DNA of 64,000 nucleotides from Bacillota bacterium (GTDB lineage: Bacteria > Sysuimicrobiota > Sysuimicrobiia > Sysuimicrobiales > Segetimicrobiaceae): positions 102,248 through 166,247 of the forward strand of contig JAJPJJ010000082.1 of NCBI GenBank assembly GCA_021324295.1, in the 5' to 3' direction. Below the pieces are notes generated by a model that saw nothing but the letters and a program-made list of their open reading frames with translations, was not told the origin of the DNA and made no database searches. Numbering within the stretch: position 1 is the first letter of the stretch; every line of letters starts with the position of its first letter. Shown here in pieces: positions 44,320-52,427 of the stretch. The position numbers were made by a program, and so were the translations under genes.

Positions 44320-45414
44320 GTGAGCGGGCGTGCGCGCGTGGTCCTGCTCGGCATCGACGGGTGCCCGGCTGAGCAGCTCTCGCCGTCCCTCACGCCCCGC
44401 CTGTGGGCGATGGGCGCGGACGGCGGGCTTACGCTGTCCGGCCGCGCTCCCCTGCCGTCTTCGACGTACCCGTGCTTCGCCACGCTGCTGACCGGCTGCC
44501 TGCCGTCCCGGCACGAGGTCCGGGCGACCGCCCGGCGGCCCGGCGTCGTGCCCGGTTGGGCGGGGCAGCCGCAAGTGGCTGTGCCGACGCTCTTCGACGC
44601 GTGCCGCGCCGCCGGCCTGCAAAGCGCCGCGGTCCAGGGCGACCACCTGCTGCACGCCGTTCTCCGGACCGAGGCCGCCGACGTGACCTGGCCGCCGGGC
44701 GGGGTCCCGCCGCCCGGGGTTCCCCTGGATGCCCACGGGTACCCGACCAACGCGGCCGTCCGCCCGCATCTGCTCGCCGCGGCCCGCGATCCGGCGATCG
44801 ACTTCCTCTTCGGCCATCTCAACGAAGGCGATACGCTCGGCCACGACCTCGGCCCCGATGCGGCCGCCGCGCGGGCGAGCTACGCGGAGGCCGATCGCAT
44901 CGCCGGGGAGCTGCTCGATGCGCTGCGGCCCGCGTGGACGCGCACGGTCGTGATCGTCCTGTCCGACCACGGGATGGAGCCCCGCACCGGCCGGGCTCCG
45001 ATCGACCTGCTGAACTCACCCCCCGTCCGCGCGCTCGTGGCGGACGTGCTCGGCGACGGCGGCGCCGCGCTGGTGCGGCCGCGCGACGGGGTCACGCCGC
45101 GGGATGCCGGGGCGGCGCTGGCGGACGTCCCCGGGGTCGCGGGATGGGGGGGCGGCGACCCGGGGCCGATCGTCGCCGAAGCCCAGCGCGGGTGGATCTT
45201 CGCGACGCCGAGGCTCCCGCTCCGGGGATTCCACGGCGGGCCGGCAACGGCCCGCACCTTCGCCGTGGTCGGCGGAGGCCACCGGGCGGTGCCCGCGCTC
45301 GCTCGGTCGATGGCGGCGCGGCCGCCGCACCTGGCCGATTGGGCGCCTACGATCGCCCGGCTCCTGGGCCTCGAGATGCCCGGAGCCGACGGCCGGTCGC
45401 TGCTGGAGGAGTAG
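44320..45414 (+). CDS. Alkaline phosphatase superfamily protein (nucleotide pyrophosphatase/phosphodiesterase-like)
   Basis: A 364-residue hydrolase of the type I phosphodiesterase/nucleotide pyrophosphatase group. The first metal aspartate is in VVLLGIDGC, and the nucleophile region is LPSSTYPCFATLLTG. HLNEGDTLGHDLGPD, VVIVLSDHGMEPRTG and the late FHGGPATARTF supply the further metal-binding residues. No signal peptide is visible, so it should act in the cytoplasm. GTG 44320 is chosen since GGGGGAG lies upstream; GTG 44287 overlaps the previous stop and is an alternative. It is the last gene of the CoA-transferase operon and could act on a phosphorylated or phosphonate-type intermediate; no evidence settles this. 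Confidence 0.8.
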   Translation: MSGRARVVLLGIDGCPAEQLSPSLTPRLWAMGADGGLTLSGRAPLPSSTYPCFATLLTGCLPSRHEVRATARRPGVVPGWAGQPQVAVPTLFDACRAAGLQSAAVQGDHLLHAVLRTEAADVTWPPGGVPPPGVPLDAHGYPTNAAVRPHLLAAARDPAIDFLFGHLNEGDTLGHDLGPDAAAARASYAEADRIAGELLDALRPAWTRTVVIVLSDHGMEPRTGRAPIDLLNSPPVRALVADVLGDGGAALVRPRDGVTPRDAGAALADVPGVAGWGGGDPGPIVAEAQRGWIFATPRLPLRGFHGGPATARTFAVVGGGHRAVPALARSMAARPPHLADWAPTIARLLGLEMPGADGRSLLEE

Positions 45415-45701
45415 GGGTGCCGGGCCGGACGCACGCCGCAGCTGAGGAGGATTTTCGCCCCCCCGGGAAAAGTAAGGTGGCCACAGCCGGACCGGGCGCG
45501 ATGGTGCACAGGCCGTTGCGTCCACTCGTTCCCCCGGGCCGGACGGTCTCGGACCGTCCACCGGGGCCTCCGCCGCACCCCGGTAGGCTGCGGACCCGCG
45601 GGCATGACCCGATCCCATCGCAGGCGCAGGACCGGGCGTGGTGACGGGGCGGGATCGAGGGCAACAGGGCAGCATGCAGTGAGCACGGGAGGGGGTGGGG
45701 G

Positions 45702-46946
45702 ATGCGTATCGTCAGACGATTGCTGCTGATCGGCGTCGTCGCGGTGGTGGGTGCCGGGATGATCCTGGTCCCGGTCAAGACGTTGCTGGGCGCGGCGGAA
45801 CCCATCAAGCTCGGCTGGGTGGGGCCGCTGTCGCCGCCGGGCGGGTACGCCGATGGCCAGCTCATGAAGGACGCGGCGACGCTCGCCGTCGATGAGATCA
45901 ACGCCAAGGGCGGGGTGCTCGGCCGGCCCATCCAGGTGAGCTATCAGGACACGCGCGGCCTGCCCGAAGAGGGCACCGCCGCCGCGGAGCGGTTGATCTC
46001 CCAGGAGCACGTCGTCGCCATCATGGGCGAGTTCCACAGCTCGGTGTTCCTGGCCGAGATGGAAGTGGCCCACAAGAACGGGATCCCGATCGTGGCCGTC
46101 GATGTCTGGGCCAACAAGATCACGGCTGCGGGCTATCCCGAGGTGTTCCGCGTGGCTCCCTGCCAGGCGCTCATCGCGACGCAGTGGGGCAACTGGATGG
46201 TGGCGGCGGGCTTCAAGAACGTCGCCATCATCTACGAGAAGACCGACGGCGGGCAGAGCGCCCGGGACGTCCTGCTGCCGATCCTGCAGGCACACGGCGT
46301 CCGCTACGACGTCGTCGGCGCCGACCTCAACCAGACGGACTTCACGGCGCAGATCGAGCGGTTCAAGACCCACACCCCGCCGTACGATCTGTTCCACACG
46401 ATCTACAGCGAAGCGGGGCTCTACCCGATGGTGCAGCAGGCCCACAGCGCCGGGTTCGCGCCGACGGCCCGCACGGGCATCAGCAACACCGGCGGCCCGG
46501 CGACGACCCCGACGTTCTGGAAGAACGTGGGCGACGCGGGGAAGTACCTCGTGACCGAAGTGGTCGGGCTCCCCAAGGCCAAGTGGAACAACATCACCCG
46601 GGCGTTCGTGGCGAACTTCACCAAGCGGTTCAACAGCCCGCCGACCCCGCAGGCGATCGAGAACTACGACGCGACGTACATCATCGTGGACGCGATCAAG
46701 CGCGCCGGGGGCACCGATCCCAAGGCCCTCATCGCGGCGCTGGAGAAGACGACGTGGGTCGGAGGCCGCGGCAAGTACTCGTTCGCGACGGATCACAACC
46801 CCGACTGGCACTACCACCAGTTCGTCGACGCGCCCGTGAACCTCGTCCAGTTTGACAAGGTCGGCCAGACCCCGGATGACGCGCCGGTCGTGTGGCCGAG
46901 GAGCCTCGCGACCGTGCAGTATACGTACAAGCGGCCGCCGCAGTGA
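45702..46946 (+). CDS. Branched-chain amino acid-type ABC substrate-binding protein
   Basis: Receptor of a Liv-type importer, 414 residues. The signal peptide covers about residues 1-31 (MRIVRRLLLIGVVAVVGAGM onward). The mature start IKLGWVGPLSPPGGYADGQ and AVDEINAKGGVLGRPIQV is the standard periplasmic binding fold type I. A 287-base leader separates it from the previous gene and should hold its promoter, though none is clear by eye. The ligand may be an amino acid, amide or aromatic acid. The two aminotransferases that flank the operon make an amino compound attractive. Confidence 0.9.
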   Translation: MRIVRRLLLIGVVAVVGAGMILVPVKTLLGAAEPIKLGWVGPLSPPGGYADGQLMKDAATLAVDEINAKGGVLGRPIQVSYQDTRGLPEEGTAAAERLISQEHVVAIMGEFHSSVFLAEMEVAHKNGIPIVAVDVWANKITAAGYPEVFRVAPCQALIATQWGNWMVAAGFKNVAIIYEKTDGGQSARDVLLPILQAHGVRYDVVGADLNQTDFTAQIERFKTHTPPYDLFHTIYSEAGLYPMVQQAHSAGFAPTARTGISNTGGPATTPTFWKNVGDAGKYLVTEVVGLPKAKWNNITRAFVANFTKRFNSPPTPQAIENYDATYIIVDAIKRAGGTDPKALIAALEKTTWVGGRGKYSFATDHNPDWHYHQFVDAPVNLVQFDKVGQTPDDAPVVWPRSLATVQYTYKRPPQ

Positions 46947-46978
46947 CCCGCGGCCCGCTCCGGTAACGCCAGCGTCGT

Positions 46979-47024
46979 GGGGAGGCCGGCACTCACGGGC
47001 CTGCCGTGGGGGCACGGCCTCCCC
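46979..47024 (+). terminator. Stem-loop between receptor and permease genes
   Basis: GGGGAGGCCG (46979-46988) pairs perfectly with CGGCCTCCCC (47015-47024). Such hairpins after a binding-protein gene commonly stabilise the receptor mRNA or partly stop transcription, giving more receptor than permease. No T-run is present. Confidence 0.5.
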
Positions 47025-47057
47025 CGCCGTTCCATCGCGCGGAGCCGACGCCCGTAG

Positions 47058-47957
47058 ATGGACTATCTCCTCATCCAGGTCACCAACGGGGCCATCATCG
47101 GCATCATCTACGCTCTGATCGCCGTCGGCGTCACGATCATCTTTTCCATCCTGAAGATCGTCAACTTCGCGCACGGCGATCTCTACATGCTCGGCGGCTA
47201 CACCGCGTACTACATCGTCACCTTCCTCGGCGTGCCGCCGCTCGGGGCGCTGTTCCTGTCGATGGCGGGGCTCTTCCTCTTCGGCATCGTCCTGGAGCGG
47301 CTGTTCCTGACGCCCCTCTATAGCGATCGCACCGAGCGGAAGGACGAGTACGGGCTCATCGTCACCTTCGGCCTGGCGTTCTTCCTGCGCAACACCGCCC
47401 TCATCGTCTTCGGCCCGTTCCCGCTCCGGCCCCCGTCGTTTGTGCCGGGCGTCGTGCACGTCGGGGGTCTGGCCGTGACCAACGACCGGATCGTCGCCGG
47501 GGCCGTCGGGGTGCTCCTGATCCTCGCGCTCCTCTACTTCATGCATCGGACGATCTGGGGGCAGGCGCTGGATGCGGTGAGCCAGTCCCGGGACTCCGCG
47601 GCGATCGTCGGCATCAACCCGCGGCGGTTCAACTCGCTGGCGTTCGGGGTCGGCGCCGCCCTCGCGGCCGCGGCGAGCGCGCTCATCGCGCCGATCTACT
47701 CGCTCTCCCCCGGCATGGGGGTGCTGCCCAACATCCAGGCTTACGTCATCGTGATCCTGGGCGGCATGGGCTCGGTGCTCGGCAGCATCGTGGCCGGGAT
47801 CCTCCTCGGGGAGGCGGAGGGCCTCTTCACCGCGTTCTTTCCGGATCCGACGCGGGCCCTCGCCTACACCAACGCCTTCGGCGTGCTCGTGCTGATGATC
47901 GCCCTGATCCTCCGGCCGACCGGGCTCTTCGGCCGACGCCACGTGCGGATGGAGTAG
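47058..47957 (+). CDS. livH: Branched-chain amino acid-type ABC permease LivH
   Basis: A 299-residue membrane subunit of the Liv-type importer. The start YLLIQVTNGAIIGIIYALIAVG, followed by KIVNFAHGDLYMLGGY, is characteristic of LivH. DAVSQSRDSAAIVGINPRRFNSLAF is the cytoplasmic EAA-like loop, and VLGGMGSVLGSIVAGILLGEAE is the last conserved block. It partners with LivM (47961) and with the ATPases LivG and LivF. The substrate is set by the receptor at 45702. Confidence 0.93.
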   Translation: MDYLLIQVTNGAIIGIIYALIAVGVTIIFSILKIVNFAHGDLYMLGGYTAYYIVTFLGVPPLGALFLSMAGLFLFGIVLERLFLTPLYSDRTERKDEYGLIVTFGLAFFLRNTALIVFGPFPLRPPSFVPGVVHVGGLAVTNDRIVAGAVGVLLILALLYFMHRTIWGQALDAVSQSRDSAAIVGINPRRFNSLAFGVGAALAAAASALIAPIYSLSPGMGVLPNIQAYVIVILGGMGSVLGSIVAGILLGEAEGLFTAFFPDPTRALAYTNAFGVLVLMIALILRPTGLFGRRHVRME

Positions 47958-47960
47958 GAC

Positions 47961-48935
47961 GTGCGCGGGCTCCACATCTACATCGCGCTCGCCGTCGCGG
48001 TCCTGTCGTTGGTCTCCGCGCGCACCCTCAACGCGTACTGGATGCACGTCGCGATCATCGCGATGTTCTACGGCATCCTGGCGTCGAGCTGGTCGCTGCT
48101 GGCCGGGTACGCAGGGCTGTTCTCGCTGGGCCACATGGCGTTCGCCTCGCTCGGCGGCTACACCTCGGCGCTCCTCGTCCAGTGGTACCACATCCCGATC
48201 CCGCTCGGGATGGCCGCCGGCGTGGCGCTGTGCACCGTCGCGGGGGGCCTGATCGGGTGGGTCTGCCTGCGCATGAGCGGCCCGTACCTCGCGATCTTCA
48301 CCCTGGGGTTCTCGGAGATCGTGCGGATCGTGCTCTCGACCGAGGACCAGGTCACCGCCGGCATGGCCGGGCTGCACACGGCCCCGCTGTTCCGCGCGCC
48401 CACGGACCTCCCCTACTACTACACGGCGTTCGGTCTGCTTCTTTTCGCTCTCGCGGTGCTGATCCTCATCACCCGGTCCCGGTGGGGACTCTTCCTCCGC
48501 GCCCTGCGGGAGGACGAGCAGGCGGCGGCGGCCTGCGGGGTGGCGGTCGCGCGGTTCCGGATCCTCGCGTTCGCCATCGCGAGCGGGCTCGCCGCGCTCG
48601 CGGGCGGCTTCTACGCGCACTACATCGGCATCCTCACCCCGAGCCTCGGCTCGCTCGACCTCATGGCCGTGGTCGTCGTGATGGCCGTGATCGGCGGGAT
48701 GGAGCGGATCCCCACCGCGGTCGGCGGCGCCTTCGGCATCGAGGTGCTCCAGGAGACGCTGCGGGCCTACGGGCAGTGGCGGCTCGTCCTGTTCGGCATC
48801 ATCCTGCTGCTCACGATGCGGTTCGCGCGGAACGGCCTGCTCACGCCGTTGTGGAGGCTGCTCACCGGGATCGGCGAGGCACGGCGGCCGGCGCCGGCGC
48901 CGCGGGGCATCGGCCCCGAGGGGTCGCGGCCGTGA
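47961..48935 (+). CDS. livM: Branched-chain amino acid-type ABC permease LivM
   Basis: A 324-residue membrane subunit. Conserved features are SWSLLAGYAGLFSLGHMAFASLGGY near residue 50, CLRMSGPYLAIFTLGFSEIV, and the loop REDEQAAAACGVAVARFRILAFAIASG. The GTG start lies three bases after LivH. The stop overlaps the GTG of LivG (GTGA at 48932-48935), showing translational coupling. The C-terminal tail is proline-rich. Confidence 0.92.
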   Translation: MRGLHIYIALAVAVLSLVSARTLNAYWMHVAIIAMFYGILASSWSLLAGYAGLFSLGHMAFASLGGYTSALLVQWYHIPIPLGMAAGVALCTVAGGLIGWVCLRMSGPYLAIFTLGFSEIVRIVLSTEDQVTAGMAGLHTAPLFRAPTDLPYYYTAFGLLLFALAVLILITRSRWGLFLRALREDEQAAAACGVAVARFRILAFAIASGLAALAGGFYAHYIGILTPSLGSLDLMAVVVVMAVIGGMERIPTAVGGAFGIEVLQETLRAYGQWRLVLFGIILLLTMRFARNGLLTPLWRLLTGIGEARRPAPAPRGIGPEGSRP

Positions 48936-49657
48936 CCGGCGACGTGCTCGTGCGGGGCGAGGGGCTCCGGAAGCGGTTCGGCGGCATCGCCGCCGTCGAC
49001 GGCGTCGACTTCGCCGTCGCCCGCGGCGATCTCATCGGCCTCATCGGCCCGAACGGCTCCGGCAAGACGACGCTCATCAACCTGCTCACCGGCCACCTCG
49101 CGCCCGACGCCGGAACGGTCGTCCTCGGGCGCGCCACGGTGGCCGGGGCTCCGCCGTACGTCTTCGCGGGGCTCGGCGTGGCGCGGACCTTCCAGCTGAC
49201 CCAGCTCTTCGGCCGCATGACCGTGCTCGAGAACATGCTGGTGCCCGGGCTCACCCGTCCGCATTCGACGTGGCCGGGGGCGGCCGCGCGCGCCCGCGCG
49301 TATCTGGACTTCCTCAACCTGTCGCACGTGATGCATCTGGAGGCGAAGAACCTCTCCGGCGGCCAGCAGAAGCTCCTGGAGCTCGGACGGGCGCTCATGC
49401 TCGAGCCGACGCTCCTATTCCTCGACGAGCCGTTCGCCGGCGTCCACCCGCACCTGCGGGACGAGCTGATCAAGCGGATCCAGGAGCTGCACGCCTCGGG
49501 CCGCACGTTTGTCGTCGTCGACCACGATATGGAGTCCATCCTGCGGATCGCGCGGCGCCTGGTCGTGATGGCGCGGGGGCGGAAGATCGCCGACGGGCCG
49601 CCGGGGGACGTGCGGGGGGACGCCGCGGTGCTCGCGGCGTACGCGGGGCTCCAATGA
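48932..49657 (+). CDS. livG: Branched-chain amino acid-type ABC ATPase LivG
   Basis: A 241-residue ATP-binding subunit. Walker A is GPNGSGKTTLINLL, the Q-loop follows in ARTFQLTQLFGRMTV, the signature is LSGGQQKLLELGRAL, Walker B is LLFLDEPFAGVHP and the switch histidine is in VVDHDM. The GVARTFQ sequence is typical of LivG. It overlaps LivM at the start and LivF at the end by four bases each. Confidence 0.93.
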   Translation: MTGDVLVRGEGLRKRFGGIAAVDGVDFAVARGDLIGLIGPNGSGKTTLINLLTGHLAPDAGTVVLGRATVAGAPPYVFAGLGVARTFQLTQLFGRMTVLENMLVPGLTRPHSTWPGAAARARAYLDFLNLSHVMHLEAKNLSGGQQKLLELGRALMLEPTLLFLDEPFAGVHPHLRDELIKRIQELHASGRTFVVVDHDMESILRIARRLVVMARGRKIADGPPGDVRGDAAVLAAYAGLQ

Positions 49658-50403
49658 CGCCGGCCGCTCCGGCCCCCTGGCTCGTTGCGCGGGACCTCGT
49701 CGCGGGGTACCTGCCCGGGATCAGCATCCTGCGCGGGGTCTCGGTCGAGGCCGTGCCGGGGCAGGTCCGCTGCGTGCTCGGGCCGAACGGCACGGGCAAG
49801 TCCACGCTGCTCAAGGCACTGTTCGGGTTCCTGCCGCCCTGGGAAGGCGAGGTCGAGGTGGGCGGCCGCCGCGTCACGGGTCTCCTCCCGCACGAGATGC
49901 GCCTGCACGGCGTGGTCTACCTGCCGCAGCGCCCCAGCATCTTCCCCTACCTGTCGGTGGAGGTGAACCTGCGGCTGGGGGCGTGGCAGTACAGGGGCCA
50001 CCGGGGCCGGGTCGAGGAACTGGTCGGGCGCGCGGTCGAGCGGTTCCCGATCCTCGCAGAGAAGCGACGCCAGCCCGCGGGCACGTTGAGCGGCGGGCAG
50101 CAGCGGCAGCTCGAGCTCGCCCGGAGCCTCATGCACGACCCGACCGTCTTCCTGATCGACGAGCCGACCGCCGGCATCGAGCCGCGGGTGGCGGCGCAGA
50201 TCTACGGCCTCATCAAGGACCTCGCCGCGCACGGCAAGGCGGTCCTGCTCGTGGATCAGAACATCAAGCGCGCGCTCGAGATCGCCGACTACGTGTACGT
50301 GATGCGCACGGGCACCGTGCTGTCCGAGGGCTCGAGGGAGACGTTCGGCGGCGACACGGAGGCGCTCGTCGCCCGCTGGCTGTACGCGAGCGGGAGCACG
50401 TAG
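49654..50403 (+). CDS. livF: Branched-chain amino acid-type ABC ATPase LivF
   Basis: A 249-residue ATP-binding subunit. Walker A is GPNGTGKSTLLKALFG, the signature LSGGQQRQLELARSL and Walker B VFLIDEPTAGIEP. The switch position reads VLLVDQNIKRALE: glutamine replaces the usual histidine, as is common in LivF, where E/Q-N is the norm. It pairs with LivG to power the importer. The ATG overlaps LivG's stop. A class III aminotransferase gene on the other strand ends 29 bases beyond it. Confidence 0.92.
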   Translation: MTPAAPAPWLVARDLVAGYLPGISILRGVSVEAVPGQVRCVLGPNGTGKSTLLKALFGFLPPWEGEVEVGGRRVTGLLPHEMRLHGVVYLPQRPSIFPYLSVEVNLRLGAWQYRGHRGRVEELVGRAVERFPILAEKRRQPAGTLSGGQQRQLELARSLMHDPTVFLIDEPTAGIEPRVAAQIYGLIKDLAAHGKAVLLVDQNIKRALEIADYVYVMRTGTVLSEGSRETFGGDTEALVARWLYASGST

Positions 50404-50432
50404 ACGGGCCGGCGCCGGCCCCCCGGCGCGGC

Positions 50433-51797
50433 CTACGCGCCGCGTTCGACCTCCGCGAGGGACTCGTCGAGGATGTCGAGCGCCCGGTCCAGCTCCTCGC
50501 GCGCGATCACGAGCGGCGGCGCGAGGGTGAGGATGTTGCCCATCGTGACCTTGAGGCTCAGCCCGCGGGCCAGCGCCGCGTACATCACCGCCTCGGCCTC
50601 GTCGACCGCGCGCTCCCGCGTCGCGCGGTCCCGGACGAGCTCCGCGCCCAGCAGCAGCCCCAGCCCGCGCACGTCGCCGATGAGCGGGTGCGCGGCCTGC
50701 ATGCTCCGCAGGCGCGCGAGCGCGCGGTCCCCCAGCTCGCGTGCGCGGCGCAGCAGCCCGTGCTCCTCGATGTAGGCGAGCGTCGCGAGCGCCGCGGCGC
50801 AGGCGACCGGGTTCTTCTCGTGCGTGTAGTGGCCCAGCGCCCGGTCGGGGGCCACGTCGAGGCCCGTGCGCGCGATCACCGCGGCGAGCGGGAGGATCCC
50901 GCCGCCGAGGCCCTTGCCGATCACGAGCACGTCCGGGACGACGCCGAACTGCTCGCAGGCGAACATCGTCCCGGTGCGGCCGAGCGCCGTGGGGATCTCG
51001 TCGAGGATGAGCAGCGTCCCGTGCCGGTCGCACGCGCGCCGGACGGTCTGCCAGAACTCCGGGTGCGGGATCGAGGGCGTGCTGCGGACCGTCTCGGCCA
51101 CGACCGCGGCGACGTCGCCTTCCTTGTCCAGCACATACTCGATGTAGCGGGCGCAGGCGAGGTCGCATCCCCCGCGCGCGTGGCACCCCCAGACACAGCG
51201 GTACGGGTCGGGCGGGGGGACGTGCTCGGTGCCGGGCAGCAGCGGGCCGGCGCCCCCGCGGAAGATCTCCTCGCCGCCGACGGAGATCGCGTCGAGCGAC
51301 GCGCCGTGGAAGGAGTCCCACATCGAGATCGTCTTGTGGCGGCCCGTGGCAACCCGTGCCAGCTTGAGCGCGATGCCGATCGCCCCGGTGCCGCTCGGGC
51401 AGAAGAGCACCTTGGTGAGGTCTCCCGGGGCGAGCGCGGCCAGCCTCCGCGCCAGCGCGACCGCCGCCCGGTTGGTGTAACGCCGCGGACAGAAGCTGAG
51501 CTCGTCGAGCTGCGCCTTGATCGCCGCGATGACCTCGGGGTTGGCGAACCCCACCTGGTGGACGTAGTTGCCGTGGAAGTCCAGGTACCGGCGGCCCTGG
51601 AGATCCTCCACGTAGGCGCCCGCGCAGGCGCGCAGCGCGTTGAGGCACGGCGTGGAGAGGGCCTGGTGGACGAAGTAGCGCGCATCCTCGTCGAGCAGCG
51701 CGCGTGTCCCGGCGTCCAGCGACGCGGCCTGCCACCGGGCGCGTCGCGGGGAGATGTTGAGGTCTCCTTCGGACCGCAGGCGTGAGAGGTCGCTCAT
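50433..51797 (-). CDS. Class III aminotransferase-fold enzyme next to the Liv operon
   Basis: A 454-residue PLP enzyme. K295 in LVIGKGLGGGILPLAAV is the Schiff-base lysine and D266 in LLILDEIPTALGRTG contacts the ring. Distinctive text includes GDLNISPRRARWQ, HQALSTPCLNALRACAGAYVE, HGNYVHQVGFANPEV, SMWDSFHGASLDAISVGGEE and a cysteine-rich CVWGCHARGGCDLACARYIEYVL. From memory this pattern resembles the group containing (R)-1-hydroxy-2-aminoethylphosphonate ammonia-lyase (PbfA) as well as ordinary aminotransferases; I could not check. The gene converges on the Liv operon and starts at ATG 51797 with GGAGGATACGG just upstream. It may act on the imported compound. Confidence 0.85.
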   Translation of the reverse strand: MSDLSRLRSEGDLNISPRRARWQAASLDAGTRALLDEDARYFVHQALSTPCLNALRACAGAYVEDLQGRRYLDFHGNYVHQVGFANPEVIAAIKAQLDELSFCPRRYTNRAAVALARRLAALAPGDLTKVLFCPSGTGAIGIALKLARVATGRHKTISMWDSFHGASLDAISVGGEEIFRGGAGPLLPGTEHVPPPDPYRCVWGCHARGGCDLACARYIEYVLDKEGDVAAVVAETVRSTPSIPHPEFWQTVRRACDRHGTLLILDEIPTALGRTGTMFACEQFGVVPDVLVIGKGLGGGILPLAAVIARTGLDVAPDRALGHYTHEKNPVACAAALATLAYIEEHGLLRRARELGDRALARLRSMQAAHPLIGDVRGLGLLLGAELVRDRATRERAVDEAEAVMYAALARGLSLKVTMGNILTLAPPLVIAREELDRALDILDESLAEVERGA

Positions 51798-51911
51798 GGC
51801 CGTATCCTCCGGGTCGGCGCGCCGGGATGCCGGCGCGCGCGGGATGCGGTTTCGGAGCCGGTCGTGGGCAGGAGGAGATTCGCCGTGCGCCCCCCAACGG
51901 CACTATTCGGC

Positions 51912-51945
51912 GCCCTGGCGGCGCGCTCATGCGCGCCGCCAGGGC
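51912..51945. repeat. Perfect 15-base inverted repeat with 4-base loop
   Basis: GCCCTGGCGGCGCGC (51912-51926) pairs fully with GCGCGCCGCCAGGGC (51931-51945) around a TCAT loop. An outer TTCGG (51906-51910) and CCGAA (51955-51959) can pair after a bulge. It lies in the gap between two divergent genes, so it is upstream of both and is unlikely to be a terminator; no T-run is present on either strand. No second copy was noticed in the window. Confidence 0.75.
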
Positions 51946-51985
51946 CCCCGGCGTCCGAAGGCAGGAGGGAAGGGAGGGTGCACGC

Positions 51986-52411
51986 ATGCCGTCCGCTGCG
52001 GGCCCGCGTCTGGTGATCCGCCTCAAGCGCGCCTACGATCCCCCGTCGCCCGGCGACGGGCCGAGGGTGCTCGTGGACCGCCTCTGGCCCCGCGGCGTGG
52101 GCAAGGACCGGTTGAAGATCGACGCGTGGCTGCGGGAGATCGCGCCGAGCGCCGCGCTGCGGCGGTGGTTCGGGCACGATCCGGAGAAGTGGGACGAGTT
52201 CCGCCGGCGGTACCGAAAGGAGCTCGCGGCCAAGCGCGCGCTGCTCGACGACCTCGCGCGCCACGCCCGCGGCGGGAAGCTGACGCTCGTGTACGGCGCC
52301 CGCGACCCCGAGCACAATCAGGCGGTGGTGATCAAGGAGGTGCTCCAAGGGGGACCCCCCTCCGCGGCGCGGCCGGCCCGCCCGCCGCGCGGTACCGCAC
52401 GGAGACGATGA
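51986..52411 (+). CDS. DUF488 family protein (YeaO-like)
   Basis: A 141-residue member of the DUF488 family of small proteins of unknown function. Diagnostic blocks are RLKRAYDPPSPGDGPRVLVDRLWPRGVGKD, ALRRWFGHDPEKWDEFRRRY and LTLVYGARDPEHNQAVVIKEVL. AAGGGAGGG stands upstream of the ATG. The last 25 residues are arginine/proline-rich and not family-like. It is divergent from the aminotransferase gene and 16 bases upstream of the GlpD-like gene, so the two may be transcribed together. Confidence 0.88.
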   Translation: MPSAAGPRLVIRLKRAYDPPSPGDGPRVLVDRLWPRGVGKDRLKIDAWLREIAPSAALRRWFGHDPEKWDEFRRRYRKELAAKRALLDDLARHARGGKLTLVYGARDPEHNQAVVIKEVLQGGPPSAARPARPPRGTARRR

Positions 52412-52427
52412 CCGCGCCGGCGCAACC

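Noticed and set aside
44880..52026. Two more minus-strand open frames of over 1000 codons opposite the Liv operon
   Set aside because: They are antisense to the Liv operon and its flanking genes and have low-complexity composition. Only the real aminotransferase (50433-51797) lies on that strand, and it is in a different frame from the overlapping long one.
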